Source: Neoroseomonas marina (GTDB lineage Bacteria > Pseudomonadota > Alphaproteobacteria > Acetobacterales > Acetobacteraceae). From it: a DNA stretch of 64,000 nucleotides. Under the pieces are notes generated by a model. The model was given only the letters and a program-made list of their open reading frames with translations, made no database searches and was not told the DNA's origin. This document shows, one piece after another, positions 34,342 to 43,567 of this stretch (position 1 is the stretch's first letter; each line of letters begins with the position of its first letter). The DNA is taken from contig NZ_JABBKX010000006.1 of NCBI RefSeq assembly GCF_012927745.1, forward strand, positions 186,001 through 250,000, in the 5' to 3' direction. A program made the position numbers and the translations under genes.

Positions 34342-34392
34342 CCTCGCCGCAAGATGGTGCGGCGAGGACGGCCGGGGAAGCCCGGCGACGCA

Positions 34393-35292
34393 TCACGGCC
34401 AGGCGACGGCCGGCGGCAGGGACATCAGGATCGCCTCGACATTGCCGCCCGTGCGGAGGCCGAACAGCGTGCCGCGGTCGTGCAGCAGGTTGAACTCGAC
34501 GTAGCGGCCGCGGCGGACCAGCTGTTGCTGGCGCTCCTCCCCGGTCCAGGGCTCGTGCATGCGGCGGCGGACGATCGCCGGATAGGCCTCGAGGAAGGCG
34601 CGCCCGACATCCTGGGTGAAGGCGAAGTCCGCCTCGATGCCCTTGCCCGGCGTCCGATCCCCCAGCCAGTCGTAGAAGATGCCGCCGAGGCCCCGGGGCT
34701 CCTGGCGGTGGGGCAGGTAGAAATACTCGTCGCACCACTGCTTGAAGCGCGGGTACCAGTCCGGGTCGACCTTGTCGCAGGCCGCCTTGTAGGCGGCGTG
34801 GAAGCCGCGGGCGTCCTCCTGCGACTCGGGGCTCGCCGGGAACATCGGCGTCAGGTCCCCGCCGCCGCCGAACCAGGCGCGCGTCGTCACGATGAAGCGG
34901 GTGTTCATGTGCGCCGCCGGCACGCGGGGGCTGCGCATGTGGGACACCAGGGAGATGCCGGTCGCGAGGAAGCGCGGATCCTTGTCGGCGCCCGGGATCT
35001 GGGCGCGGAACTCGGGGGAGAATTCCCCGAAGACGGTCGAGACGTTGACCCCGACCTTCTCGAACACCCGGCCATGCATCACGGACATCACGCCCCCGCC
35101 GCCGCCGTCGCGGTCCCAGGCGGTGCGCTGGAAGCGTCCGGGCGGGAGGTCCCGGTGCGGGCCGCTGGCGAGTTCGTCCTCGATCCGCTCGAACTCGGCG
35201 CAGATGAGGTCGCGGAGATGCTGGAACCAGGTGCGGGCCGGTGCGGCCAGCGGATGGTCCACCGGGGCCGTGCCGGCGGTCGCTTCGATCAT
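34393..35292 (-). CDS. hemF: oxygen-dependent coproporphyrinogen III oxidase
   Basis: A 299-residue enzyme that oxidatively decarboxylates coproporphyrinogen III to protoporphyrinogen IX in haem synthesis. Typical blocks are [64 protein letters not shown] in part, and [14 protein letters not shown]. The length is normal. It lies divergent to petABC, with 208 bases between, in keeping with a haem-supply role for the cytochromes but not proving co-regulation. CCTTATAAGG at about 35346-35355 could include a -10 element for it. Confidence 0.95.
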   Translation of the reverse strand: MIEATAGTAPVDHPLAAPARTWFQHLRDLICAEFERIEDELASGPHRDLPPGRFQRTAWDRDGGGGGVMSVMHGRVFEKVGVNVSTVFGEFSPEFRAQIPGADKDPRFLATGISLVSHMRSPRVPAAHMNTRFIVTTRAWFGGGGDLTPMFPASPESQEDARGFHAAYKAACDKVDPDWYPRFKQWCDEYFYLPHRQEPRGLGGIFYDWLGDRTPGKGIEADFAFTQDVGRAFLEAYPAIVRRRMHEPWTGEERQQQLVRRGRYVEFNLLHDRGTLFGLRTGGNVEAILMSLPPAVAWP

Positions 35293-35500
35293 GTAACGCT
35301 CCCTAGCATGCGTCCGGGTGGCATGGACACCCTGCGTAACGCACCCTTATAAGGTCCGCCGCCCAGGGAATGCTGCGCGTGCGTGATGTCGCGCGCCTTT
35401 TCACGGGCGACCGGGGGGTCCGGCGGGGCCTCACGGAACTTGAGATTCGGCCGGTGTCCCCGTCATCCCTGGGGCGCCCCGGCAAGAGGGGTGGTGAGGT

Positions 35501-36046
35501 ATGGCGGCAAGTGGTGGCGCCACCGCGTCCGAAGGGACGCCGCGGCGGGACTTCCTGAACCTGGTGACGGCGTCCTTCGCCGCCGTGGGCGTGGGCGCTG
35601 TCGCCTGGCCCTTCATCGCTTCGATGCAACCGGCGCGCGACGTGCTCGCGCTCGCCAGCACCGATGTCGACCTGGCGCCGATCGCGGCCGGTCAGGCGAT
35701 CACCGTGATGTGGCGCGGCAAGCCGATCTTCGTGCGCAGCCGTACCCCGCAGGAGATCGAGGCGGCGCGCGCCGCGCCCCTGTCGGAACTGAAGGACCCC
35801 GCCACCGACCAGTCCCGCATCCAGCGCGACCCCTGGCTGATCGTGATCGGGATCTGCACGCATCTCGGCTGCGTGCCGCTCGGCCAGAAGCCGACCGACC
35901 CGCGCGGCGACTACGGCGGATGGTTCTGCCCCTGCCATGGCAGCCACTACGACACGTCCGGCCGCATCCGTAAGGGGCCGGCGCCGCTGAACCTGGCGGT
36001 CCCGCCCTACGCATTCACCTCCGACACCAAGATCCGGATCGGCTGA
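35501..36046 (+). CDS. petA: ubiquinol-cytochrome c reductase Rieske iron-sulfur subunit
   Basis: A 181-residue Rieske protein of the cytochrome bc1 complex. A Tat-type motif (RRDFLN, 15-20) precedes one transmembrane helix (about 22-42). The 2Fe-2S ligands are Cys119 and His121 (CTHLGC) and Cys143 and His146 (CPCHGSH), with a disulfide expected between Cys124 and Cys145. The ATG is preceded by GTGAGGT. It is the first gene of petABC; the promoter should lie in the 208-base gap shared with hemF. Confidence 0.97.
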   Translation: MAASGGATASEGTPRRDFLNLVTASFAAVGVGAVAWPFIASMQPARDVLALASTDVDLAPIAAGQAITVMWRGKPIFVRSRTPQEIEAARAAPLSELKDPATDQSRIQRDPWLIVIGICTHLGCVPLGQKPTDPRGDYGGWFCPCHGSHYDTSGRIRKGPAPLNLAVPPYAFTSDTKIRIG

Positions 36047-36057
36047 GGAACGCGACC

Positions 36058-37326
36058 ATGTCCATCGGCCTGCACAACAGCGACATCCCGAACCCCGTCC
36101 TGCGCTGGATCGACCAGCGCATGCCGGTCTTCACCATGATGCAGAAGGAGTACGGCTCCTTCCCGACGCCGCGGAATTTCAACTACTTCTGGAATTTCGG
36201 CGCGCTCGCCATGGTCAACCTGGTGATCATGATCGCGACGGGCGTGTTCCTCGCGATGCACTACACGCCGCACACCTCGATGGCCTTCGACAGCGTCGAG
36301 CGCATCATGCGCGACGTGAACTACGGCTGGCTGCTGCGCTACGTCCACGCCAACGGCGCGTCGATGTTCTTCATCGTCGTCTACGTCCACATCTGGCGCG
36401 GCATGTACTACGGCTCCTACAAGGCGCCGCGCGAACTGCTCTGGATGCTCGGCGTCGTCATCTTCCTGCTGATGATGGCAACGGCCTTCATGGGCTACGT
36501 GCTGCCGTGGGGCCAGATGTCCTTCTGGGGCGCGACGGTCATCACCAACCTCTTCTCGGCCTTCCCGGTGGTGGGCGAGTGGATCGTCCAGCTGCTCTGG
36601 GGCGGCTTCTCCGTCGACAACCCGACGCTGAACCGCTTCTTCGCCCTGCACTACCTGCTGCCCTTCGTGATCGTCGGCGTCGTGTTCCTGCACGTGGTGG
36701 CGCTGCACATCACCGGCTCGAACAACCCGCTCGGCATCGAGCCGAAGGGCCCGCAGGACACCCTGCCGTTCCACCCGTACTACACGGCGAAGGACAGCTT
36801 CGGCCTGGTGATCTACTTCATCGTCTTCGCCGTGCTGGTGTTCTTCGCGCCGAACTACCTCGGCCACCCGGACAACTACATCCCGGCGAACCCGCTGGTG
36901 ACGCCCGCGCACATCGTGCCGGAATGGTACTTCCTGCCGTTCTACGCGATCCTGCGCGCGGTGCCGGACAAGCTCGGCGGCGTGCTCCTGATGTTCGGCT
37001 CGATCGCGGTGCTGTTCGTGCTGCCCTGGCTCGACGGCAGCCCGGTCCGCTCGATGCGGTTCCGCCCGATCGCGCGCATCGCCTTCCTGCTCTGGACGGT
37101 GGCGTTCTTCGTGCTCCTCTACTGCGGCGGCAAGCCGGCCGAGGAGCCCTACGTGACCATCAGCCGGATCGCGGCCGCGTACTACTTCGCGTACTTCCTG
37201 GTGATCCTGCCGCTGCTCGCGCGGCTGGAGAAGCCGCTGCCGCTGCCCGAGAGCATCGCCCGTGCCGTGCTCGGCGGTGGCCCGCTGCCCGGCGGCGCCG
37301 CGGCCAAGCCGATGGAGAAGGCCTGA
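36058..37326 (+). CDS. petB: ubiquinol-cytochrome c reductase cytochrome b subunit
   Basis: A 422-residue eight-helix membrane protein carrying two b haems and both quinone sites. Visible marks include the haem-ligating helices with [13 protein letters not shown] nearby and [36 protein letters not shown] follows, and the Qo-site PEWY motif is at residues 288-291. It lies between petA (11 bases upstream) and petC. The complex would oxidise quinol, including that produced by the formate dehydrogenase and ETF system in this genome. Confidence 0.97.
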   Translation: MSIGLHNSDIPNPVLRWIDQRMPVFTMMQKEYGSFPTPRNFNYFWNFGALAMVNLVIMIATGVFLAMHYTPHTSMAFDSVERIMRDVNYGWLLRYVHANGASMFFIVVYVHIWRGMYYGSYKAPRELLWMLGVVIFLLMMATAFMGYVLPWGQMSFWGATVITNLFSAFPVVGEWIVQLLWGGFSVDNPTLNRFFALHYLLPFVIVGVVFLHVVALHITGSNNPLGIEPKGPQDTLPFHPYYTAKDSFGLVIYFIVFAVLVFFAPNYLGHPDNYIPANPLVTPAHIVPEWYFLPFYAILRAVPDKLGGVLLMFGSIAVLFVLPWLDGSPVRSMRFRPIARIAFLLWTVAFFVLLYCGGKPAEEPYVTISRIAAAYYFAYFLVILPLLARLEKPLPLPESIARAVLGGGPLPGGAAAKPMEKA

Positions 37327-37328
37327 CC

Positions 37329-38099
37329 ATGTTCCGCACCACGCTCAAGGCCCTGGCCGTCCTCGGCAGCCTCGTTGCCTTCGCGCCGGCCCCCGCCTCC
37401 GCGGCGGGGGAGACGATCCACATCCCCGACACCCGCTTTTCCTTCGACGGGATCTTCGGGACCTATGACCGCGCGAGCGCGCAGCGTGGCTTCCAGATCT
37501 ACAAGGAAGTCTGCGCCAACTGCCACGCGATGCACCTGCTGTCCTACCGCAACCTCCGCGCCCTCGGCCTGACCGAGGCGCAGGTCGCGGCGATCGCGGC
37601 GACGGTCCAGATCCAGGACGGCCCGAACGACGAAGGCCAGATGTTCGAGCGGCCCGGCCGTCCGTCCGACCGCTTCCGCAGCCCCTTCCCGAACCCGCAG
37701 GCGGCGCGCGCGGCGAACAACGGTGCCCTGCCGCCGGACCTGTCGGTCATCGCCAAGGCGCGCGAAGGCGGCGCCGACTACCTCTACGCGCTGCTGACCG
37801 GCTACGGCGACCCGCCCGCCGGCGTCACGGTGATGGAGGGGATGAACTACAACCGCTACTTCCCCGGCCACCAGATCGCGATGGCGCCGCCGCTGAGCGC
37901 GGGTCAGGTCGAGTTCGCCGACGGGACGCAGTCCACGCTCGAGAACATGTCCCGCGACGTCGCCACCTTCCTGCAGTGGGCGGCCGAGCCCGAGCTCGAG
38001 GAACGCCGCGCCATGGGCATCAAGATCATCCTGTTCCTCACGGTGCTGGCGGGGCTCGCCTATGCCGTGAAGCGGAAGATCTGGGCCAACGCGCACTGA
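37329..38099 (+). CDS. petC: cytochrome c1
   Basis: A 256-residue haem c subunit of bc1. The signal peptide (FRTTLKALAVLGSLVAF ... ASA) is followed by the haem motif CANCH (62-66). The axial Met lies in the later AMAPPLS segment, and a C-terminal membrane anchor follows (about 232-248, ILFLTVLAGLAYAV) with a short basic tail. It starts two bases after petB. A strong intrinsic terminator follows the stop and closes the petABC operon. Confidence 0.97.
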   Translation: MFRTTLKALAVLGSLVAFAPAPASAAGETIHIPDTRFSFDGIFGTYDRASAQRGFQIYKEVCANCHAMHLLSYRNLRALGLTEAQVAAIAATVQIQDGPNDEGQMFERPGRPSDRFRSPFPNPQAARAANNGALPPDLSVIAKAREGGADYLYALLTGYGDPPAGVTVMEGMNYNRYFPGHQIAMAPPLSAGQVEFADGTQSTLENMSRDVATFLQWAAEPELEERRAMGIKIILFLTVLAGLAYAVKRKIWANAH

Positions 38100-38124
38100 C
38101 GGCGGGGTGCATCGCCATGCCGTG

Positions 38125-38150
38125 AAGGGCCGCCCTCGGGCGGCCCTTTT
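38125..38150 (+). terminator. intrinsic terminator of petABC
   Basis: GGGCCGCC (38127-38134) and GGCGGCCC (38139-38146) pair perfectly around a four-base loop and are followed by TTTT. This is the clearest rho-independent terminator in the window, 26 bases after the petC stop. Confidence 0.85.
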
Positions 38151-38251
38151 CGTTTGCGGCGACGCTGGCTCGCGACTGCGATTCCTGCGATTTTGTCCCC
38201 CAAGGCATCCCGGCGGATCGAAGGACCGGGAGACCGTCAGGGAGTAGCGAC

Positions 38252-39586
38252 ATGAAGGTCAATCCGGGCGGGAAGACCCCCCGACACATCTCGGCCGCCG
38301 AGGCCGCGGCCCTCGTGAAGTCCGGCGACTGGCTCGACTACGGCGTCATCACCGGCCAGCCCGACGTGTTCGATGCGGCGCTCGCCGCCCGCAGGGACGA
38401 ACTCGAAGGCGTGAAGATCCGGAACTGCCTGTCGCTGCGCCCCCGCGCGGTGCTCGAGGCCGACCCGGAGGGCAAGCACTTCCTGTGGTTCTCCTGGCAC
38501 TTCTCCGGCTACGACCGGAAGAAGCACGACGCCGGCATCAGCCACTACATCCCGGTCAACCTCGGCGAGATCCCGGACTACTACCGCCGCTTCAACCCGC
38601 CCGTGGACGTCGCGATCATCAAGGCGCGGCCGATGGACGAGAATGGCTGGTTCAACTTCGGCGGCGCCAACCTGTGGCACCGCGCCGTCATCGAATGCGC
38701 CCGCACCGTCATCATCGAGACCAACCCCGCCATCCCGCACTGCGAGGGCGAGATGAACGGCGTCCATGCCAGCGAGGTCGATTTCATCGTCGAAGGCGAC
38801 GGCCAGCCGCCGACCGAACTGCCCAACAGCCCGATCGGCGACGTCGACCGCGCCGTGGGGCGCCGCATCGCCAACGAGATCGAGGACGGCGCCTGCCTGC
38901 AGATCGGGATCGGCGGCATGCCGAACGCGGTCTGCGCGTTGCTGCTCGACAGCAGCGTGAAGGATCTCGGCATCCATACCGAGATGCTGACCGACGGCAT
39001 CGGGGAGCTCTATCGCGCCGGGCGCATCACGGGCGTGGCGAAGCGGCTGCAGCCGGGCAAGATCGTCTATTCCTTCGCGCTCGGCACCAAGGAGCTCTAT
39101 CGCACGATCGACCGCAACCCGGACTTCCAGTGCCTGCCGGTCGAGAACACGAACATGCCGCATGTCATCATGCAGAACGACAAGGTGGTGGCGATCAACA
39201 ACACCACCCAGATCGATCTGCAGGGTCAGGCGGCATCGGAATCGGACGGCCACCGGCACATCAGCGGCACCGGGGGGCAGTTGCAGTTCGTCCGTGGGGC
39301 CTATGCCTCGAAGGGAGGCAAATCCTTCGTCTGCCTGGCGTCCACCTATGAGCGGAAGGGCCAGCGCCGCAGCCGCATCGTGCTGAACCTGACGCCGGGC
39401 AACGTCGTGACCACGCCGCGGTCGGACATGATGTACGTCGTGACCGAGTACGGCATCGCGAACCTCAAGGGGAAGTCCGTGGCCGACCGCGCGAAGGCGC
39501 TGATCGGGCTCGCGCATCCGGATTTCCGGGAGGACCTCGAACGGCAGGCCCGCGAGCACGGCCTGCTGCCGCGCCACTACTACTAG
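38252..39586 (+). CDS. acetyl-CoA hydrolase/transferase family protein (acyl-CoA:carboxylate CoA-transferase)
   Basis: A 444-residue CoA-transferase related to 4-hydroxybutyrate and butyryl-CoA:acetate CoA-transferases. Notable segments are DGACLQIGIGGMPNAV, IHTEMLTDGIGEL, NNTTQIDLQGQAASES (holding the likely catalytic Glu) and STYERKGQRRSRIV, with TEYGIANLKGKSV near the C-terminus. It would move CoA between an acyl-CoA and a free acid, or hydrolyse it. It stands alone behind the petC terminator with a GGGAG site before the ATG. Its substrates are not predictable. Confidence 0.88.
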   Translation: MKVNPGGKTPRHISAAEAAALVKSGDWLDYGVITGQPDVFDAALAARRDELEGVKIRNCLSLRPRAVLEADPEGKHFLWFSWHFSGYDRKKHDAGISHYIPVNLGEIPDYYRRFNPPVDVAIIKARPMDENGWFNFGGANLWHRAVIECARTVIIETNPAIPHCEGEMNGVHASEVDFIVEGDGQPPTELPNSPIGDVDRAVGRRIANEIEDGACLQIGIGGMPNAVCALLLDSSVKDLGIHTEMLTDGIGELYRAGRITGVAKRLQPGKIVYSFALGTKELYRTIDRNPDFQCLPVENTNMPHVIMQNDKVVAINNTTQIDLQGQAASESDGHRHISGTGGQLQFVRGAYASKGGKSFVCLASTYERKGQRRSRIVLNLTPGNVVTTPRSDMMYVVTEYGIANLKGKSVADRAKALIGLAHPDFREDLERQAREHGLLPRHYY

Positions 39587-39969
39587 GGCCGGCGGGCGAC
39601 GGCCTCGATCTCGATCAGCGCGCCGCGCACCAGCGCGGTGACGCCGACGCAGGTCCGCACGGGGCGCCCGCCAGGTGGCAGCGCCGCCGCATAGGCGAGG
39701 TTCATCGCCGCGTAGTCGCGCTCGAAGCCCGAGAGGTAGACGCGCACCGAGACCAGGTGCTCAAGCCCCATCCCGAGCGCCCGCAGCGCGCGGGCGAGGT
39801 TCGCCATGGTGCGCGTGGTCTGCGCCGTGATGCCCTCGGGCAGCGGCGCCCTCGGGTCGTCGAGGTCGCGCGGGAACTGGCCGGTCAGGAAGACGAAGCC
39901 ATCCGTCTCGACCGCATGCGAGGACGGCGAGACCGAGGGCGGGAAGCCCGGCAGGATGTGGTGCTGCAC
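39583..39969 (-). CDS. RidA/YjgF family protein
   Basis: A 128-residue protein of the RidA superfamily, which hydrolyses reactive enamine/imine intermediates. The sequence has FPPSVSPSSHAVETDGFVFLTGQFPRD in pieces, TRTMANLARALRALGMGLEHLVSVRVYL, and the C-terminal R-T-C-V-G-V ... IEIEAVA motif. The Arg that binds the substrate carboxylate appears in PVRTCVGV. It starts with GTG. DUF4169 lies four bases upstream on the same strand. Its end overlaps the CoA-transferase end by four bases. Confidence 0.88.
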   Translation of the reverse strand: MQHHILPGFPPSVSPSSHAVETDGFVFLTGQFPRDLDDPRAPLPEGITAQTTRTMANLARALRALGMGLEHLVSVRVYLSGFERDYAAMNLAYAAALPPGGRPVRTCVGVTALVRGALIEIEAVARRP

Positions 39970-39973
39970 GCCC

Positions 39974-40150
39974 TCAATCCTCCCGCTTCGCGCCGTCGAG
40001 CAGCGCCTGGCGCCGCTCCTCGGTCCGGCGGTCGTTGTCCTTCTCCGCCTTGGTCCGGCCGTGCTTGGTGCGGTTGGCGGCGGCCTGGGCCGCTTCCTCC
40101 TGCTTCGCCCGCGCCTTGCGCGCCCGGTTCAGGTTGACGATCTCGGCCAT
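39974..40150 (-). CDS. DUF4169 family small protein
   Basis: A 58-residue highly charged protein, MAEIVNLNRARKARAK followed by an Ala/Gln-rich stretch and a KHGRTKAEKDNDRR segment, matching the short DUF4169 family of Alphaproteobacteria. Function is unknown; the basic, helical make-up might suit nucleic-acid or ribosome binding, but this is speculation. It is read with RidA as a two-gene unit and diverges from the dienelactone hydrolase, which starts 41 bases away. It is too short for a usual gene-length cut-off. Confidence 0.85.
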   Translation of the reverse strand: MAEIVNLNRARKARAKQEEAAQAAANRTKHGRTKAEKDNDRRTEERRQALLDGAKRED

Positions 40151-40191
40151 GCGGGGAGGATACGCGCGCCAACCGCCCGAGGGAAACGTCC

Positions 40192-40851
40192 ATGCCCACC
40201 ATCTCGCTGACCGCCGCCGACGGCCACCGTCTCACCGCCTATCGCGCCGGGCCGCAGAACGCCGGCCGCGCCCTGGTCGTGGTGCAGGAGATCTTCGGCG
40301 TGAACCGGCACATCCGGAACGTGTGCGAGCGCTTCGCCGCCGAGGGCTACGCCGTCATCGCGCCCGCGCTGTTCGACCGCGTCGGCCCGGGCATCGAGCT
40401 CGGCTACGAGGCCGCCGACGTCGCCCAGGGGCGCGAATTGCGGGGCAAGATCCCGGACGGGCTGACGCTGCTCGACGTGCTCGCGGCGGCGGCGGCGCTG
40501 CCGCGCGGGGCGAAGCGCGGCATCGTCGGCTATTGCTGGGGCGGCACCGTCACCTGGCATGGGGCGACGCGCACCAGCGCCTTTGCGGCGGCCTCTGGCT
40601 GGTATGGCGGCGGTATCGCCGCGGCGAAGGACGAGACGCCGCGCTGCCCGGTGCAACTGCATTTCGGGGAGCAGGACGCCTCCATCCCGATGACGGATGT
40701 CGCTGCGATCCGCGCGGCGCAGCCCGGCGTGGACCTGCACGTCTATGGCGGCGGGCACGGCTTTGGCTGCGACGAGCGCGGGTCCTATGTCGAGGCGGAC
40801 TACGCGCTGGCGCAGAAGCGCACGCTGGAGTTCTTCGCGAAGCATCTCTGA
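40192..40851 (+). CDS. dienelactone hydrolase family protein
   Basis: A 219-residue alpha/beta hydrolase. It has VVVQEIFGVNRHIR with the family's Glu33, the nucleophile in GYCWGG (Cys115), and Asp and His candidates in HFGEQDASIPM and YGGGHGFGCDERG. All are in the order expected for carboxymethylenebutenolidase. It may open lactone rings in aromatic catabolism or act as a general esterase; no pathway genes adjoin. A repeat element follows the stop. Confidence 0.9.
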   Translation: MPTISLTAADGHRLTAYRAGPQNAGRALVVVQEIFGVNRHIRNVCERFAAEGYAVIAPALFDRVGPGIELGYEAADVAQGRELRGKIPDGLTLLDVLAAAAALPRGAKRGIVGYCWGGTVTWHGATRTSAFAAASGWYGGGIAAAKDETPRCPVQLHFGEQDASIPMTDVAAIRAAQPGVDLHVYGGGHGFGCDERGSYVEADYALAQKRTLEFFAKHL

Positions 40852-40858
40852 CGACAGG

Positions 40859-40958
40859 CGGGGGGAGAAGGGAACTTCTCCCCCCGGACCCCCCTCAACC
40901 TTCCTTGGAACAAAAAATCAAAGAAGGGAGGGGGTTTGGGGGAGGTTCTCCTCCCCCG
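40859..40958. repeat. G-run hairpin repeat, copy A, between dienelactone hydrolase and PfkB genes
   Basis: A 12-bp perfect stem around GGAA (40859-40886) is followed by CCCCCCTCAACCTTCCTTGG and an A-rich spacer, then a second hairpin (GGGGGAGG at 40938-40945, CCTCCCCC at 40950-40957). The first ~55 bases are almost identical to the copy at 44774. The element fills the gap between two convergent genes and could terminate both. Confidence 0.8.
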
Positions 40959-40964
40959 ACCTCG

Positions 40965-41858
40965 TCACATCAGTTCGTCGACCATCGCCCGTGTCGGCGT
41001 CGCGCCGTCCCGCGCCCGCAGGGCGCCTGCCGCCGACGCGAATCGCATCGCGCGGTCCGTCGGCATCCCTTCCGCAATGGCGAGCGCATAGGCGCCGTGG
41101 AACACGTCCCCCGCGCCGGTGGTGTTCGTCGCCTCGACCGGGAAGGCCGGCGTGCGGGTCGCCTTCCCGTGCCCGGGCAGCAGCCACAGCACGCCCTTCT
41201 CGCCTTGCGTGACGGCGGCGACCTTCACGGGGCCGGAGGCGAGCGCTTGGCGCAGTCCTTCCTCCGGGCTGCGGCCGGGCGCGTAGTTGGCGAGGCCCGG
41301 CACCGAGAAGATCGCGTGGTCCACGCGCGGCACCAGGTCGACCAGGATGCGCGTCTCGCTGCGCTCGCCGTCGAGCACCACCGGCACGCCGGCGGCACGG
41401 GCCGCGGCCGCGGCGGCCGCGACGCCTTCCGGCCAGCGCGGATCGCAGCACAGCGCCGCCGCGCCGGCGATCCGGTCCAGCGGCAGCCAGGCCGGATCGG
41501 TGCCGAGCCCGGAGCCGCGGAAGGAAACGATGGTCCGTTCCCCGCGCGGGTCGACCAGCACGGCGCCGACGGGCGTCCGCCCGCCGGGCACGCGCCGCAG
41601 GCCCGCGACGTCCACGCCTTCCTGCTCGAGCGACTGCGCCAGCGGCTCCCCGTTCAGGTCATCGCCCACCCGGCCCCAGAAAGCGGCGCGGCCACCGAGG
41701 CGCACCACCGCGATCGCGGCGTTGGCCGCCATGCCGCCGGCGCCGATGCTGTACGACCGGGCGGCGATCTTTGCGGGTGGCTGGGGTATGTCCTCGACCC
41801 GGAATGTGTGGTCAGCGACGACGTTGCCGAGGCAGATGACGAGAGGAGGAGCCGACAT
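40965..41858 (-). CDS. PfkB-family carbohydrate/nucleoside kinase
   Basis: A 297-residue ribokinase-like kinase. It begins LVICLGNVVADHTFRVEDIP, has GAGGMAANAAIAVVRLGG (substrate-binding Gly-Gly) and ends with NTTGAGDVFHGAYALA, which holds the catalytic Asp and anion hole. The substrate could be a sugar or nucleoside. The ATG at 41858 overlaps head-to-head with the ATG of the divergent pseudouridine synthase gene (41857), so the two genes share their start region. No good ribosome site is visible on its strand, so the true start may be further inside. Confidence 0.87.
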   Translation of the reverse strand: MSAPPLVICLGNVVADHTFRVEDIPQPPAKIAARSYSIGAGGMAANAAIAVVRLGGRAAFWGRVGDDLNGEPLAQSLEQEGVDVAGLRRVPGGRTPVGAVLVDPRGERTIVSFRGSGLGTDPAWLPLDRIAGAAALCCDPRWPEGVAAAAAAARAAGVPVVLDGERSETRILVDLVPRVDHAIFSVPGLANYAPGRSPEEGLRQALASGPVKVAAVTQGEKGVLWLLPGHGKATRTPAFPVEATNTTGAGDVFHGAYALAIAEGMPTDRAMRFASAAGALRARDGATPTRAMVDELM

Positions 41859-42576
41859 GATGCGCCGCAGCGTCACACAGGGTGGCCCTCGGCGCCAAGC
41901 ATTGCCGGACGCGATCGCCGCGCGGGTCCTGCTGCTGCGCGACGACGCGATCGTGATCGACAAGCCGGCGGGCCTCGCGGTGCACCGCGGTCCGCGCGGC
42001 GGCGCGTCGCTGGAGGACTGGCTCGAGCCGCTGCGCATGGGCAAGCGGCACCTGCCGCAGCCGGTGCACCGGCTGGATGCGGATACGGCGGGCTGCCTGG
42101 TGCTGGGGCGGACCAAGCCGGCGCTCGCCGCGCTCGGCCGCTGCTTCGCCGAGGGTCGGGCGCGCAAGACCTATTGGGCGGTGGTGCGCGGCGGGCCGGC
42201 GGAGGATGCCGGGCGCATCGATGCGCCGCTGCGCAAGGTCTCGACCAAGGCGGCCGGCTGGCGGATGGAGGTCCATCCCGAGGGCCAGCCGGCGGTGACG
42301 GAGTGGCGCGTCCTGGGCCGCGCACCGGGCCTGGCCTGGATCGAGTTGCGCCCCGCCACGGGCCGGACGCATCAGTTGCGCGTGCATGCCGCCGCGTCCG
42401 GATGGCCGATCCTCGGCGATCCCGTCTATGGCGGCGGGGAGGGCGGCGGGCTGCACCTGCTGGCCCGCGCCATCGAGCTGCCGGTCGAACCGCCGCTCGC
42501 CACCGAAGCGCCGCCGCCCGAGCACATGCGCGCCGCGCTGCTGGCCTGCGGCTGGACCCTCACGCCCCCAGGCTGA
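41857..42576 (+). CDS. RluA-family pseudouridine synthase
   Basis: A 239-residue protein with the RluA catalytic motif HRLDADTAG (residues 71-79, catalytic Asp74), preceded by VIDKPAGLAVHRG and followed by TKPALAALGR. RPATGRTHQLRVH and PILGDPVYG come later. There is no N-terminal S4 domain, so it resembles the short RluA/TruC branch acting on tRNA or 23S rRNA. GAGGAGGA precedes the ATG at 41857; a second ATG follows directly at 41860. The 5' end overlaps the divergent kinase start. Confidence 0.9.
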   Translation: MMRRSVTQGGPRRQALPDAIAARVLLLRDDAIVIDKPAGLAVHRGPRGGASLEDWLEPLRMGKRHLPQPVHRLDADTAGCLVLGRTKPALAALGRCFAEGRARKTYWAVVRGGPAEDAGRIDAPLRKVSTKAAGWRMEVHPEGQPAVTEWRVLGRAPGLAWIELRPATGRTHQLRVHAAASGWPILGDPVYGGGEGGGLHLLARAIELPVEPPLATEAPPPEHMRAALLACGWTLTPPG

Positions 42577-43468
42577 CGAAGCGCCAGGACCGCGTCGCCA
42601 GCGCGAGGTCCACCAGCCCCCGCACCTTGGCCGAGAGCAGCCGCGCGGAGGGATAGACGAACTGGATCGGCAGCGGCGGCGGCTCGAAGGCCTCGAGCAC
42701 GAGGCGCAGACGGCCGGATCGCACGGCGTCCTCGGCCTGGTAGGCGAGCGTCTTCGCGATGCCGCCGCCCTGGCCCGCATGCCACAGCGCCGCGTCGATG
42801 CTGTTGGTGACGTAGCGCGGCGCGATGGCGTGCTTCTCGGCCACGCCGTCGCGCCAGAAGGTCCAGGCCGGCTCGGCGCCGAGCGAGGTGCTGTGGATGA
42901 TGCGATGCCCCGCGATGTCCTCCGGCGCCGCGGGCATGCCGGCGCGGGCCAGGTAGTCGGGTGCTGCGACCCAGACGCGCCGCGTCTCGCCCACGCGCCG
43001 TGCGACCAGCGTGCTGTCCTCGAGGTGTCCGATGCGCAGCGCGACGTCGACGCCTTCCTCGACCAGGTCGATGTAGCGGTCGGACAGGGTGAGTTCGGCC
43101 GTCAGGTCGGGATGCTGCGAGAGGAACTCGCAGACCAGCGGCCCGGCATGCAGGCGCCCGAACATCACGGGTGCGGCGACGACTAGGTGCCCCGACGGCG
43201 CGGCGCGTTCGGCCGCGGCGGAATCCTCCGCCTCCCGCAGGTCCGCGAGGATCCGCCGCGCCCGTATCAGGAAGCGTGCCCCCGCATCGGTCAGCGCCAC
43301 GCGCCGCGTCGTCCGCTGCAGCAGCCGCAGCCCGAGCCGGTCCTCGAGCCCCGCGACCAGCCGCGTCACGGCCGAGGACGACAGGCCGAGCCGCCGCGCC
43401 GCGGGGGCGAAGCCCTCGGCATCCGCGACCGCGACGAAGGCAGCCATGGCGTCGAATCGGTCCGTCAT
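42560..43468 (-). CDS. LysR-family transcriptional regulator
   Basis: A 302-residue LysR regulator. The winged HTH is residues ~5-65 (FVAVADAEGFAPAARRLGLS, RRVALTDAGARFL). The effector domain follows, with TLVARRVGETRRVW and the LEDSTLVA segment typical of the AaeR/DmlR-like group. It is divergent from an AhpD-like gene and probably controls it, the usual LysR arrangement. A candidate dyad lies between them. Its end overlaps that of the pseudouridine synthase gene by 17 nt. Confidence 0.93.
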   Translation of the reverse strand: MTDRFDAMAAFVAVADAEGFAPAARRLGLSSSAVTRLVAGLEDRLGLRLLQRTTRRVALTDAGARFLIRARRILADLREAEDSAAAERAAPSGHLVVAAPVMFGRLHAGPLVCEFLSQHPDLTAELTLSDRYIDLVEEGVDVALRIGHLEDSTLVARRVGETRRVWVAAPDYLARAGMPAAPEDIAGHRIIHSTSLGAEPAWTFWRDGVAEKHAIAPRYVTNSIDAALWHAGQGGGIAKTLAYQAEDAVRSGRLRLVLEAFEPPPLPIQFVYPSARLLSAKVRGLVDLALATRSWRFVSLGA

Positions 43469-43490
43469 TATTGCTTATTCTGCATCGATC

Positions 43491-43508
43491 TCATTTCAAT
43501 CGGAATGA
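43491..43508. promoter_or_regulatory. candidate LysR operator dyad
   Basis: TCATT and AATGA form an inverted repeat with an eight-base spacer in the AT-richer gap between the LysR gene (start 43468) and the AhpD-like gene (start 43568). Its place fits a LysR recognition site, but the sequence is not a strict T-N11-A match. Confidence 0.35.
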
Positions 43509-43567
43509 TTATCACGGAACACGCTCATAGCCATTCTCCCGGCCACGGACAAACCAGGAGAAAGCCC

